NCBI RefSeq assembly: GCF_901933205.1
Contig: NC_044574.1
Coordinates: forward strand, 16,105,733-16,169,732
Source: Camarhynchus parvulus
Lineage: Eukaryota > Chordata > Aves > Passeriformes > Thraupidae
Direction: 5' to 3'
DNA: 64,000 nucleotides
In this document: piece after piece, positions 1 through 11,649 of the stretch
How the letters are laid out: the number at the start of each line of letters is the position of its first letter
How positions within the stretch are numbered: the stretch's first letter is position 1
Translations under genes and position numbers: made by a program
Notes under the pieces: model-generated
What the model was told of the DNA's origin: nothing
Database searches by the model: none
Seen by the model: the letters and a program-made list of their open reading frames with translations, nothing else

Positions 1-3000
1 ATTAGGGGATGGATGGAAGAACCATTTCAGGCCAGGGCAACAACTGCCCTCATTTTTGGGCCACTGCAGACTAAGTGAGGGAGCAAAGCACAGTGCTGCA
101 GTCAGATTATCCTGCCCAAAAATCTTTGCACAGCTACTCATCACCTCCAAACCATAGTAGGACATGTGCTTGAAGGGGTTGGCAAGGAGAGTGTGTGCTG
201 TACCCTCTGCTTTTTCACTTGAAATAAAGTCAAGTTCCATTTCAGAGAATCAAATTCTTCTCAACTGATGTATAAAATCTGCTGCTAAGATAGGGGACTC
301 TGTCGATAATCAAATTAGACATGAATAGGGGGAGGGACATTTCCTTCTGCTATACCCAGATTTGCCAAATTTAGGTATATTTGTGACATTTGAGACAGTT
401 AAAGCCATCCATCAGCATCTCTGTCACTAGCTTTAGGTTTGCAAAAATGGAAACAAGATGTTGCCTTGGAATGAAGCTTTGTAAAATTCTGCAAATTAAA
501 AAACACCTCACTAAAAGTTTCTATATACAACTAGAAGCTACCACTGTAACATGATAGGTGCAAGCAAGATAGGTGCTATCATATGAATGGTCATCTAATA
601 AAATGTTAATACTAGGATCCTGAACTTACTCAGATTAACTTTCCTATTATTTACACAGAACATCATTAGGCTAGCAAAACAGACCGCACTCTAACCCAGA
701 AAAACAAGCAGTGTGCTGGGGGGTGGAAGGAATCAGTATTCTGGTGCAGTAATAAAGGTTTCTTTCTCCAATGATAATCAACTCTGCATAATTAAAATAG
801 CTCAGACTGTTGAACTAATTTTCAGACTGGAGGTTTCTTCCTGTAGCAACACTTACACACAAAGTTTCTACTGCGACTGAATTTAATCGTGAGCCTAATT
901 ACAATTTTAATGAATATCTTCAACACCGCATGTAAACTTGCACTTCACAGTCTTGCTATCAGAGAATTCTTAGAAGCTTGCTGCAGTTAATATAAAGGAT
1001 TATTCTGAGATGTTCATGGTATGGCAGTATTTTTAAAAGACAGCTTAAACTATATTGGGCCAAATTGAAATAATGTTTAAATTAGGGTTGCAATAACTAT
1101 AAGTTTTAATATTCATATTTCAGAATATGTTTACTATACATTTAATTAAAGATGAAATATCAGTGTCTTTGTAATCAAATTTTAACTTCAGAATCATCCA
1201 AACTATATATGTTGTGTTTTCCTTTTTGTAAATACTTGAGGTTTACTTGCAGATTTTCTCACCAGAGGACAAAAAACAATACAGGGAAACCTCTGTTCAC
1301 AGGAGAGAAGACAGATTTAATAGCCAAAGCCTAAAAATTGTGCCGAGCAGTTCCGCCTAATTTGGCTGGTTTTTTATGTAATCCTAGTGCAGTGAACTAA
1401 AAATTCTGTAGCAGCCCCACATAAATAAGATGATTTTTAATTAAACATGAAAACTCACAATTTACCATGGGGTTTCTTCTATATACAGTTTATTTTATTT
1501 TACACTCCCCTCCAGTTTGCAATGGCCAGACTGACAGACCATTTGCATTATTGCATCACAGGTTTCTGGTAAAATAAAAGCAACCTGGTTTTGCAGTTTG
1601 CAGATAATTTTTCTAGGTCCTAGAAGGATGTGACAGATTCAAGATGACAGGATATCAGCATTCTGTAGCAGTTACTGATGTACCCATCAGAACAAAAGTC
1701 ATCAATACAGAATAAGCCTTTTGGTGTTCCAGGGTTACATTTCTGTTAAAGTCTCTGTGACAAAGCCTTTTCGGATGTGCTGAAGGTTTTCACAGTGAAA
1801 CCATTCCACCCTTCCACCTATATATTTCAATTGAGAAAATGTCTTTCTTATTTGCTTTAGCCTTTAAATCTACTAGAAACATCATTAATCACAGAACACT
1901 ATTCCCTGTTTTTATACAATAACAGTATAAAATCCCTTCTGTACATTTATAAAACTCAATGTTGGAACCAGTTAGCTTTCTTGTCACACTAGTCCTTGTG
2001 GGAGGCTGTCCTAGAATCCCACTGATTTACTGGTAAGGAACCTCCCTTCACTGTTGTGTTAAGTGTCTGTGCAGGAGGATTCCTCCTCCAGAGCCCATCT
2101 TGCTGTCCCTGCTGTGATGCTGGCAACTTCTGCATTCCCAGTTCAGCACAGAGGGCTCCCTCTGCAGCCCCAGGAACCCCCTGTGCCAGAAGCCACCACT
2201 GAGCCTTCCAGCCAGCTGTGCCTCACATGTGGCCCTGGAAACAGGCAGTGGTGTTACAAAACAGATGGGGTGCTTTGCTCAGGGGAGTCTCCTGAAAAAT
2301 GCTGCTATTCCCAGCTGCAGCTCTGAGTGTGGATCTCAGCTCTTCCCACCATGCTCTGGATATCAACAACATGGAGAGAGTTGCTATTTAAGGTTAAGGA
2401 GGAAGGCAGTGCAGTACAAAAACACTTTTTGTTTGTTTTGCTCTTCTTGCTTCATTTCCAATGCCCATCTATAAACAACAGGTTTATATGATCAATAGGT
2501 GTGCTTTTTTTCTTTTCCCATGACGTGCATTTAGTTTCATGAAGAAAATTAAGATAGAAAAAAAATAATTGCTTTTTAAAATTTAAAATTCTATTGAGTG
2601 GTGGAGCTCTTTAATCTGTGCATTTCATGTATAAATTCAGCCATGTTTCAGTAGAAATGTGACTGTTGGAATAAAAGAAGTTGTAACTTAATTTACTTTT
2701 CTTTACTCTGGAAAACATCACCTCAGTACTGGACCATTTCTGCTGTGCTGAAAGGACCAGGCAGAGCAAAGGGGAAGATTTTGGTTTTCTGTGAGTCTTT
2801 TACTTCTAAACATGCTCTAGCTGATAAATATCTCTAAGCTAAGAGATATAAAGCTAAATACAATTTGCCATACTCTCAGTGTGGAGGCCATTTCTCTGCT
2901 TGAATAAATACTAGTACAATAATACTGTCCAGCATTTGGGAGGGGGAGGGAATAAATAAAAGAGCTTAAACCCAAGAAAACTAAAGCTTCTCAGGGATTT

Positions 3001-4060
3001 GCCAATCTTTAACCACGCTTAAGCTTGTAACATAGTCCAGAGGTACTCAATGAAGAGGTGATGAGGAATGAGAGGCAGAGACAGGCAGTTTGTTGTACCT
3101 ACAGTGTCACACATATGACACAGAAGCAAAACTGGATGATGCTGGTCCGCAGGTGTGATTTCAGGGTTTGTCTAAACTGATCTGACTGCAATCCAAGGCA
3201 AAAAGGTGCAGTTGGATCCCTCTTGTTCCTCCCCAGGTAAATGCTGCCACCTCATCCTTGCGCCCGCTCACACGGACAAGCTCAGCATTCAGTGTGGCCG
3301 CTCTGGCTGTGCAGCTGCACACTGCAGTACAGCAGCAGGGCTGCACAGCCCAGCTTCAGGGGGAAGGGCTAACACTTCTCTGAAGGTGGCAACATCTGCT
3401 CACAAAGCTGGGATTATCTGCACTATGCACAGAAACTTGACTCTGATTTCAGGTTAGCAACTGATGCAGTAATGACATTTTTGTTCTTTAAACTATGCGG
3501 GCTGTGGAAGAATGAGGGAACTAAAGGCATGAAGAAAGCTGGAAACATCTACAAAAAGGAAAAACATAAGGAGATTCACACAGCACTTCAGATGTACTTG
3601 CAAAGAATAGGAGCCAAAAAATGAGAAGATACATGGGAGGTGGTCTGATTTTTCACATAGCACTGGCTGACTCAGAACAAAATGTTTAATAGTTTCAGCT
3701 ATCTTAGAGAAGTGTAAGTATGAAGCAGTACCAGAAATTCAAGGAGCACTGCATTCCTTGTAAAAATGAAACACATGAAGTATGTGCTTTTAATCAGGGC
3801 ACAAAAGAATGTGAAATTACAGAAGGGGTGTGATCAATCTAAGCCAATTTTACAAGTCTAACTAGGACCAGATAGGAGATAAGCTTGTGACTGAGATATG
3901 ATCATTTTGGAATAAAAACTGAGTGTTCACTGAAAAATGCAGGAGTAACCCTGAACTATGCAATTATAACTTAGAGCACAACCATAGTTGTCCGGTACAC
4001 AATAAGGACAGGGGGATTATGAAAGGTAAGCAATTCTCTGATGCTGAAGTCATAATTAAA

Positions 4061-4110
4061 AAGAACACTGGCATAAGGTTACACAACAGAAGAACACTGG
4101 CATAAGGTTA
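4061..4110. repeat. 21-bp direct repeat with 29-bp period
   Basis: The 21-bp string beginning AAGAACACTGGCATAAGG occurs at 4061-4081 and again, identical, at 4090-4110, separated by 8 bp (CACAACAG). This is a two-copy tandem duplication with a 29-bp period. Perfect identity suggests it is recent relative to the surrounding unique DNA, and replication slippage is the simplest origin. Confidence 0.9.
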
Positions 4111-5215
4111 TGGTTGATTTTCAAAGTTTGCAGCCATTATGGCAATGTAAGCTGCCACAGCAGAAAGAAGTAAGGAATTAAATTATATGGATGAAACTGA
4201 TTCTATCACTTCACAGTAGTTTGCAAGCTCCAGCCGTGTGGGCGGCTGACAAGAAACACCACCTCTGTCAGCTCACTGCTCCAATGCAGGTGAATAGTCT
4301 ATAACTTGACTAGACCAAGCAGGACATTGCTTTCTTTTACATCAACCCTGCCCATGCTCCAGGGAGTCATTAGGAACAGGTAATGGAGCATAAATGGGTG
4401 AAAAACAAAACTTACAGGAATGACTGTTCCCTCTGGGGAGGCAACTAAGCACATGGGTGAGAAAGAAAATGCAGTATCAGCAGTGGAAAAGGATAATTGT
4501 TACCATGTTAAAAATTCATCCTACATTCAGTCTCATAAAGCAGATAAACCAAAATTATATGGGACTTCGAATCAGTCTTCAGTGGACAAAGTTCACCCCA
4601 GAAATCAAAATATAGCTAATTCCATTGCCTGTAGAAATGTTGTTCTTACCTTATGCCAAAAGAGGAGCCCAGGAGACACATTGTTCTGGGCATGAAAAGA
4701 GAAACAGGTAACAGAGCACACACACTGTGCATCATTTTTAAAAGAGAAGAAATAAAAGAGATAGAGAGATCAAGACCATACTTTATTCACACCTAAGTTA
4801 CACACCAAGGAGCAGGTGTGTAAAATGCAGGCATTTTTGCACCTGATAAACAAAAAGTACTGATAGAAGTGAAGGAATATAATGTAATTAAAATATTTTT
4901 CATGTATCATGTGAGGCTGTCATAGTAAACAAGGTTTGATAAAAAAATCATATCCAAGTATAACCAAAAAAAAAAGCCAACCATTTTTTCATAGTCATGT
5001 GGGAATTCCAGTCAATACTCAATTATATCTGACAACACAGTTGATCATATAAATACACCTAGGATTTTTTAGATAATCTGTTAACTGGAGACAAACAATC
5101 GAAAAGCATTTTTGGAAACTCTAGGCAATTTTTGGCAGAGCTACAAGTTAAGACAAAACAAAATGACAAAAATATAAATCTCACTTCAAAATTGCAGAAA
5201 TAGAAATCCCATATA

Positions 5216-5314
5216 AGAAAAAAAAACAAACCCAAAACCAAACCAAACCAAACAAAAAAATCCTGAGAAAACAAACAAAAATCCCATCAAACAAACAAAC
5301 AAACAAAAACAAAT
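5216..5314. repeat. A-rich / (CAAA)n low-complexity tract
   Basis: About 100 bp made almost only of A and C, with irregular CAAA, CCAAA and CAAAA units. It includes CCAAACCAAACCAAAC near 5239-5254 and a clean CAAA run near 5288-5306. No adjoining LINE or SINE body was recognised, so it is called low complexity rather than a retroelement tail. Confidence 0.8.
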
Positions 5315-6958
5315 AGGAAGATCTTTAACCTAGCAAGGCATTTAAGCAAATTAGGCTAAGGCAAATAATCCATAGGGAAAACTGTTTCATGTATTACTCT
5401 TAAATGTTGGGGCAAAAATTCTGACACTTCCTTTTATTTCTTCCAAGTCTCCTTGCTGTTTTTTTTCTGGAAAGCATTAAGAAGTACATCTGATTCTGGC
5501 TCAGGTTTTTGGGGTAGATCACTGGAGGTTTTCTAAATTGGTCAGCAGTAGATTTTGCCAGCATTCATCTCAAACTTCCCTAGCTTTCTTCAGGGTGCAG
5601 AGTAAGCTGGATCAGGTTTCATGTTTAAATTAATTTGGAATTGCTTGTTCCAAAAGTGAATTGGAGTTTGCAAGTTTTTTCCACTTTCCCTTGCTGGAGA
5701 TGAAATATTACTTTCTGCCATTATACTTTTCAGAGACAAAGTCTCCAGCCTTTCAGCCTACCTACATGAGCAGCTCTTGCCTTCTACCACAATTCATTTG
5801 TGTTCCGTACTAAATTTTTCTCAACCAAGTACAGTTCTATTCCTGTCAGATTTACCCAGCTCTGAGATCCCATCTGCTTGGCTATATATTCTTTAACAGA
5901 TTCTGTTTGCTATATGCTGACCTAGTTCAAAGTTACATTTGTTCATTGACTGTTCTGTACTCTACCTTCTCCCATGTTTATTTCACAGAAAACTGTATGG
6001 GTTTGCAGTCAGGTTTTTCACCTAGGGAATTTTTATAGATTAGAAACAGTACAAATTCAAGTAATGATCCCCAGGGACCCCATTTAATGCTTTACCTAAA
6101 TTGAAATAGCTTCACTTACAATCACTTTTTATTCTATATGGGTAACCACTGTGCTATTCATCTAATTTCATATTACTGGATCTCTTAAGTCCTTGAAGCT
6201 CGTTGCTGTGAGCAGTCTTGTGACAATGCTTGCTGCTTAAATACACCCCATTATACCCCTGTGGTGTATATCTGAAGTATACTGTGTGTACAAGTATAAC
6301 ATTACACATGTTGGGCCACCTAATGATTTTTCTTTTGCTTATGCCTGCTTTGTTGATTAGAAAAGAAAAGAATTTCTGCTCTTGCAGTCATAACGTTACT
6401 GGTTTTACAAGCAGGAAAAAATGTGGTGATGAGACTGACTGCCATTTTTTGGCTCTTCCCTCTAACAAGTGGGTTTGGTTGTTCTAATTTGTATACACAA
6501 AAGCATCCTCATTACAAGAAACCTCATAGATAGATCTTAAACTCCTCCTGAGCTGCATCTTCTTTTTGAAAGCTTTACCATTCCCGATAAAAATGCGATG
6601 TTTTACTGGGCATTAACGCGGAGCCCACTTTGAGGAAGCAGATCTCACATCATATAAAGGATCCAAAATACAATTATTTGGTTGCAAGCTCATGTAGAGA
6701 CAAGCTAATATAGCAGCAAGAAGGAAATCTCCAAAACAAGCAAAAAATGTCATGCTGACTGGAGGGGTGGAAGGGAATTTATGACAAGCCAAGCAGAGAA
6801 GCAGGTCTGACACACCAGGTTCCTGTATCTCCCATCCCCAAACCAAGTTTCCAGAGGCTGCCACTTTTCTCTTTGGAGGGAAAACTATAAGTCAACAGAA
6901 ACAGCTCAGCCATTCTAATGTTCTTTTCCCATCTTCATCCGGTTCTTAGAATAAAAGA

Positions 6959-7276
6959 AGCATAGAATCATTAATGTTGGAAAAGGACGTTTTAAGATCA
7001 AGTCCACCTGATAACCTAGCTCCACCTTGTTCACCACTAAACTGTCCCCAGGTGCCACATCCACAGAGCTTTCAAACACTTCCAGGGATGGTGATTCCAT
7101 CACTTCCCTAGGCAGGCTGTTTCAATGCTTGATCACACTTTCAGTGAAGAAATTCTCCTAATATCCAATCTAAATATCCTGTGGAACAACTTGAAGCCAT
7201 TTCCTCTGATCCTGTCATTTGCTACCTGGGAGAAGAGACCAAGCCCCAGCTTGCTGCAATCTCCTTTCAGGTATTA
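6959..7276 (-). mobile_element. CR1 LINE fragment, 3' end, 5'-truncated
   Basis: On the minus strand this is the 3' terminal part of an avian CR1 non-LTR retrotransposon. On the plus strand it opens with CATAGAATCATTAATGTTGG, the reverse complement of the usual CR1 tail. Recognisable blocks follow: the aagtcca block near 7000, TTCCAGGGATGGTGATTCCA near 7080, TTTCAGTGAAGAAATTCTCC near 7140 and CTACCTGGGAGAAGAGACCA near 7222. Similarity stops near 7276 at the 'ctcctttcagg' block, so only the last 300 bp or so are present, as in most 5'-truncated CR1 copies. Scattered substitutions interrupt the ORF2 end, so the copy is dead. The family call comes from motif recognition, not an alignment score. 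Confidence 0.9.
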
Positions 7277-8397
7277 CATAATTCTTTAATTTTTTTCTAT
7301 CTCTACTCGATACAGCGCCTGATGCATAACACCCATCACCACTTAAAAATCCTTCTGTCCATATCTGAGAGGACAACTGGACTTGATCCAATAGATCAGC
7401 CTATCCTGCCCTCTTCATTTTTTATCAAATAAACCCTGTACATTTTTCCATGCTACTGCCCATGCTTGGAGTAGTGGGCAGTAAGCATCTCCAAAATTGC
7501 CTCATTATCCTGCTTTGAACTTACTTTGCATCAAATCTTGTGCTGAGGTGGGATGGGGAGGAGAGGACAACAAGACATAAAAGCAGGTTCAATGCAGATT
7601 ACCTCTGCAGAGTTACAGCAAAGGGCTGAAGTAACAAGTAAAGAAAAATTTTGCTGCTCTTCAGTAAATGGAATGATTTTTTTTACCAGAATCCATGAAA
7701 TAATTGTACATTAAGTTTAGCTATAAAGCCATGACCCTGGAAAAAGGACTTGGCTCTAAAGAAATTTTTTTTTTCATATTCAGTTTCACTTTCCTGGTAT
7801 AAAATATTTAAGAAAACATAATTCTAATTAAAATAATTCTATAAAAAAGTCATCACATTCTTGTCTTTTATATATATCACAGTCAGACATTTCAAAATTA
7901 TTTCATCCAGCACAAGGCTTCCACGTCCCTTATGTTGTAAGTGATCAGTACTTGTGAAAGCCTACAGAAATTACACTGAAAGGCAAGACAATGAAAAAAA
8001 TAAACCTTCTAACTGCATTTAAACCCTTCTTCCTCTTATCTGAGTGTTTGTACTGTCACCAGCTTTGAAGAATGTGAATGTTTCTACATAAAAATTATTA
8101 GTGCTAATGAAATCTCTAGTAAAGCATGTGGAATTTCTGGCCCTTCTGTCTGTTTGGGCTGTAAAAATACTCTGTTCTTAGTGATATTTTAGAGAATTGT
8201 AACTATTAAAAAAAAGTGAGTGCTTGGTGTTGCAAGTGACATTGTAGTTTTGATGGAAGGACTTTATCAGACACAGAGGTTTTAAAACCTTTCTTAAAGA
8301 AGGTCAGTTTCAATTCACCTAATGTCCTCTCAAAGTTCATTCCACAGCCAAGACCTTTTGTCCCCAGACTTTATGTGTGCTTCTGCATCAGGTTTGT
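7277..8397. other. No recognised feature
   Basis: Unique AT-rich DNA between the CR1 fragment and the purine array. Immediately after the CR1 break (7277-7560) the sequence is moderately GC-richer, but it did not match any repeat I can name. Open frames are under 85 codons. Confidence 0.6.
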
Positions 8398-8831
8398 GGA
8401 AGAGGGAGAGGGAGAGGGAGAGGGAGAGGGAGAGGGAGAGGGAGAGGGAGAGGGAGAGGGAGAGGGAGAGGGAGAGGGAGAGGGAGAGGGAGAGGGAGAG
8501 GGAGAGGGAGAGGAGAGGAGAGGAGAGGAGAGGAGAGGGAGAGGAGAGGAGAGGAGAGGAGAGGAGAGGAGAGGAGAGGAGAGGAGGAGAGAAGAGAAGA
8601 GAAGAGAAGAGAAGAGAAGAGAAGAGAAGAGAAGAGAAGAGAAGAGAAGAGAAGAGAAGAGAAGAGAAGAGAAGAGAAGAGAAGAGAAGAGAAGAGAAGA
8701 GAAGAGAAGAGAAGAGAAGAGAAGAGAAGAGAAGAGAAGAGAAGAGAAGAGAAGAGAAGAGAAGAGAAGAGAAGAGAAGAGAAGAGAAGAGAAGAGAAGA
8801 GAAGAGAAGAGAAGAAGAAAGGAGAAGAGAC
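8398..8831 (+). repeat. 430-bp pure-purine array: (GGGAGA)n, then (GGAGA)n, then (GAGAA)n
   Basis: The plus strand is essentially only A and G for about 430 bp. Three zones follow one another. A hexamer GGGAGA zone runs from about 8399 to 8512 (about 19 units). A pentamer GGAGA zone runs from about 8513 to 8585 (about 14 units, with one hexamer relic near 8538). A GAGAA pentamer zone runs from about 8589 to 8813 (about 45 units), ending in a degenerate GAAGAAGAAAGG edge. The hexamer zone meets the G-quadruplex pattern (GGG tracts with 3-nt AGA loops). The whole tract is homopurine with mirror symmetry, the type of sequence that can form triplex (H-) DNA. Long open frames here (Arg/Glu, Gly/Arg, and Leu/Ser on the other strand) are artefacts of a stop-free repeat. 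Copy number may be an assembly approximation. Confidence 0.97.
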
Positions 8832-10398
8832 ATTATAATTCTGAATCTCTATAAAGTAAAAAATGGTTTAACTAAGAACTAGACATTGCAAGTTTTACAG
8901 TTCAGAAAACTGGTTTTGTTAATCAGTAGAATTGATGGAATTTCATTTGCATTTTTAAATAAAGTCTTTATATAATCCAAGTTTTATAGAACCTATGTTT
9001 GGCCTAAATATGTTTCATAATAATTACATCCTGAATACTTAGGCACATTGGATCCTTCTTTTGAATTTGGTATTTTTGAAATGTGTAAGATATATATAGC
9101 AAGCAACAAAATTATGTCCATCTTAATTCTGATCTTTAATGCTGCTGTCCTGAATGCACAGAAGTGGAGGATAGCAAGAATGAGGAAGCTTTTCCTTTAG
9201 TAGCAGTCCCACTGCTTGGGCCTTTCCCAAAACTGGTACTTAAATTTCTGCCATAGGGCTGCCCAGGCTGGGCAAAGACTGTGAAACTTGGTGTAGGGCA
9301 TAGGGTGGTGTTTGGGTTGTGTTTGTTTGTCTGGTGGGGTTTTTTTGCTGCACTGCCAAGGAGAATGATTGATTTTCCACGGGGTGACCGCAGCAGAGCC
9401 AGTTTTCTTCTGCTCAATCTGTTTTATGGAGGTCACTGAAAGCGCCTGATGTCTGATATAAACAGGGAAGGAGAAAAACATTTGAAGAGGATCCTAGACC
9501 AAATACCACCTTCTTTACAGTGTGAACAGGAACAAAAGGAATCCTGAATCACTCATCTCCTGATGTCACCAATATCTCCTTTCTAAGATGTGAATTCAGT
9601 ATATTTAGCAACAGAACTTAATAGTTTCCTTTTGTTTCCAGGAAGAAAGCATGAGTCAGCAATCCCTCAAAAAATGGCCACAAAGAAACTCCCCCATTCC
9701 CAGAGATGTTCCTGAAAAATCAGTACCCCAACGTGATATACAAAGACAAGGAAGCAGATACTTGGGGAAGTGCAGCATTTCCTCAGAGAGTGCTCTGCTG
9801 GTGGTCTTCTTTCCCCTTCCTTTCTTCTGAGAACACACCAGTCTCTGTTCTGCCAGATAAAACTGTCCCACACAGCTTCCAGCTACGGCCCTCTGACTCT
9901 TCAGGGCCAAAACACCCACATCCATTTAGAGACTGGTCTCATGGCAGTCTTCTTTATGAAGGTTCTAATTTTTAGAACTGTTGGGAAAATAACAAACCAA
10001 AACAATAAAAACAAGCCTAATTCATTCTTTGAAAGTTATTGTCTTTCAGCGGAATAGTCATGCTGCATTTCAGAAGGTTAGCAGTTAAAGGATGAACACC
10101 CTGGCTTCAGCTCTCCAAGCAACACATGCTCCCTTTGAGGGCACAGGGTATGGAGTCAAGTCTTGGGTCAGATTAAGTGACTTTCCAGCACAGTTCACTT
10201 CGGTGCAAAGTGCAGTTTTTGGGGGTTTTTAAGTACAGTACATTGTAGGGTCAAGCAGAAAAACATTTTTGTGTATGCCAAGGCATTTGGTAATGTTAAT
10301 ATTTGCCAAGACCATCTTTCAGCATTTCTCATTTGGTCTGCCAAGGCATGTAAGTGGATGCTCGTGTTATAGTTGGGAATGTGTACCTCATATGTGTG
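8832..10398. other. No recognised feature
   Basis: Unique DNA. Overlapping short frames of up to about 97 codons occur on both strands near 9136-10057. None has a recognisable domain or codon pattern, and their mutual overlap in several frames argues for chance. No repeat family was recognised. Confidence 0.6.
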
Positions 10399-10515
10399 TG
10401 TCATGGTTTGACACTGGCACAATACCAGTGCCCCATGAAAATATACCTCCCTGGTGTTTGCTGTGAGATGTGACCAGGAAATAAGCAAAGCAGGCCTCTA
10501 CCTTAGAAAAAAAAA

Positions 10516-10521
10516 TTTATT
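10516..10521 (-). promoter_or_regulatory. LTR poly(A) signal AATAAA
   Basis: The minus strand reads AATAAA inside the solo LTR, about 120 bp from its U5-side end. Its position relative to the TATA-like box at 10786-10795 fits a U3-R-U5 order on the minus strand. This is the main sequence argument for the orientation of the LTR. Confidence 0.6.
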
Positions 10522-10785
10522 AACTAAACTACAAAAGGAAAAAAAACCACACACACACCCACACACACACCTGGAAAATGAAAACTCCACAAAAAGCATT
10601 TCCTCCTCCCCCCACCACATTTCCAATACATCTTCCAAATTTCAACTCTCCATCCATCACCCTGTAAATACTCAATTCCAGTCCATCAAGAGGAGAGGAG
10701 TCCTTCTTGGGGCCATGGTGACCTCTTCCTTGCATGCCCAGTGCTCTCACCACTGGACAAGGAACAGAGCTGCTTCAAGGGTTAT

Positions 10786-10795
10786 CCTTTTAAGG
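10786..10795 (-). promoter_or_regulatory. TATA-like / CArG-like box CCTTTTAAGG in LTR
   Basis: The self-complementary 10-mer CCTTTTAAGG lies in the solo LTR where a minus-strand core promoter would sit. It fits the SRF CArG consensus CC(A/T)6GG and contains TTAAAA, a weak TATA variant. The core-promoter role is inferred from position. Confidence 0.4.
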
Positions 10796-11649
10796 GTGCT
10801 TTGACCAGTTCCAAAAAAAAGCACAGTTTTCTCTCATCTCGGGACCTCTTGTCCCCCCCATACTTGTCTACCCCCTGGGGCCGGGGGGTCTCCAAAACTG
10901 AACCCTCTCAGTTCTCAGCCATCGCCTCCCCCCTGCATGCAGCCTCTGTGTCGCGAGGAAGCACGGTTCTGTCCATGGCTGTACCAAAAAGAGTCCAGCA
11001 ACCAGCTACTCCATCATCTCTTTCCGGCCTCTTCTTTACTCTCCCAGCCTCACTCACTGCTCCGACTGTCATTCTCTTGCCCATTTCCTCTTTATCATCC
11101 ACTCCATCTCCCCTCCAGGAAAGGTCCAAATGCTCTGTGAAGTCTTCATTGTCCAGAAAGGGGTTAACAAACTTCTGCACGCGGCCAGGCTCCTTCCCTG
11201 CTGCACTCCCCCCTTCCCCCTCCTTCTTCACAGGCCGATATCACTTCAAGGCCACAGGCCTGTACCAGCTTTCTCTCTCTCATCTTCTAGCTGGGGGTGC
11301 TGCCCAAATCTTCTCGGGGCCTCTCTCCCTCTGTCTCTCCTGGGGGGGGGCTGCCCAACACCTCCTGGTGCCCCCACCACCCTTCCATCCTGAGGGGTCA
11401 GGCCTACCTCTGCCGGGCCGCAGGTTTCCTCTCCCCTGCCCAGCTCGAAGCCGGGCAGGGGAGGCCTTGCCTCTTTGCTGGCCGGAAATCAAAGAGGGAG
11501 CCCAAGGGAGTGCTCTGCTTCTAACCCCTGTGTTCTCAGAGGCGCATCCACCCTCAGTGGCCAAGCCTGGTGTCAATTTAAAATCTGAACACCTATTGGC
11601 CTCTGGCCACTCCATTCCCAGAAAACCTGCTTCCTGTAAACCCACGACA

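Larger units (their letters stand above)
1..6958. other. Unique AT-rich noncoding DNA, no gene recognised
   Basis: Both strands were read for long open frames, splice-flanked exons, RNA genes and repeats. The open frames are at most about 90 codons, begin at random ATGs and show no family resemblance. Two locally GC-richer patches (about 2060-2380 and 3200-3380) carry short frames whose predicted peptides look like random translations. Within this stretch a small tandem duplication and a CAAA-rich tract are listed separately. Everything else appears to be single-copy intergenic or intronic DNA. Confidence 0.7.
10399..11649 (-). mobile_element. Solo LTR of an endogenous retrovirus, TGTC...GACA, 5-bp target duplication
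   Basis: A 1,251-bp block starts TGTCATGGTTTGACACTGG and ends CCCACGACA, giving the short terminal inverted repeat TGTC...GACA. It is bounded by a perfect 5-bp duplication, GTGTG, at 10394-10398 and 11650-11654. Terminal repeat plus duplication identify an LTR left alone after recombination between the two LTRs of a provirus. The body is C-rich (about 10840-11560) and GC-richer than its flanks. Signals suggest minus orientation: AATAAA on the minus strand at 10516-10521, and a TATA-like CCTTAAAAGG at 10786-10795 about 270 bp upstream of it. A 5-bp duplication fits an ERVL-like or class I element better than ERVK. The start resembles songbird LTRs I recall, but the exact family needs a repeat-library match. 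The 350-codon plus-strand frame inside (10741-11793) overruns the LTR edge and is not a gene. Confidence 0.88.

Noticed and set aside
2063..2474. GC-richer patch with two overlapping frames (87 and 81 codons), considered as a Cys-rich exon.
   Set aside because: No convincing acceptor/donor pair or domain. Cysteine spacing is irregular and the two overlapping frames look equally plausible, which points to chance.
3200..3460. GC-rich patch with a CCCCAG/GTAA junction at about 3232-3240, considered as an exon boundary.
   Set aside because: A combined acceptor and donor at the same point gives no exon. The frames on both strands show no protein family.
8322..8882. Open frames of 150-186 codons on both strands over the purine array (Arg-Glu, Gly-Arg, Leu-Ser repeats).
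   Set aside because: They exist only because a purine repeat lacks stop codons. All frames of the tract are open and no unique protein sequence is attached.
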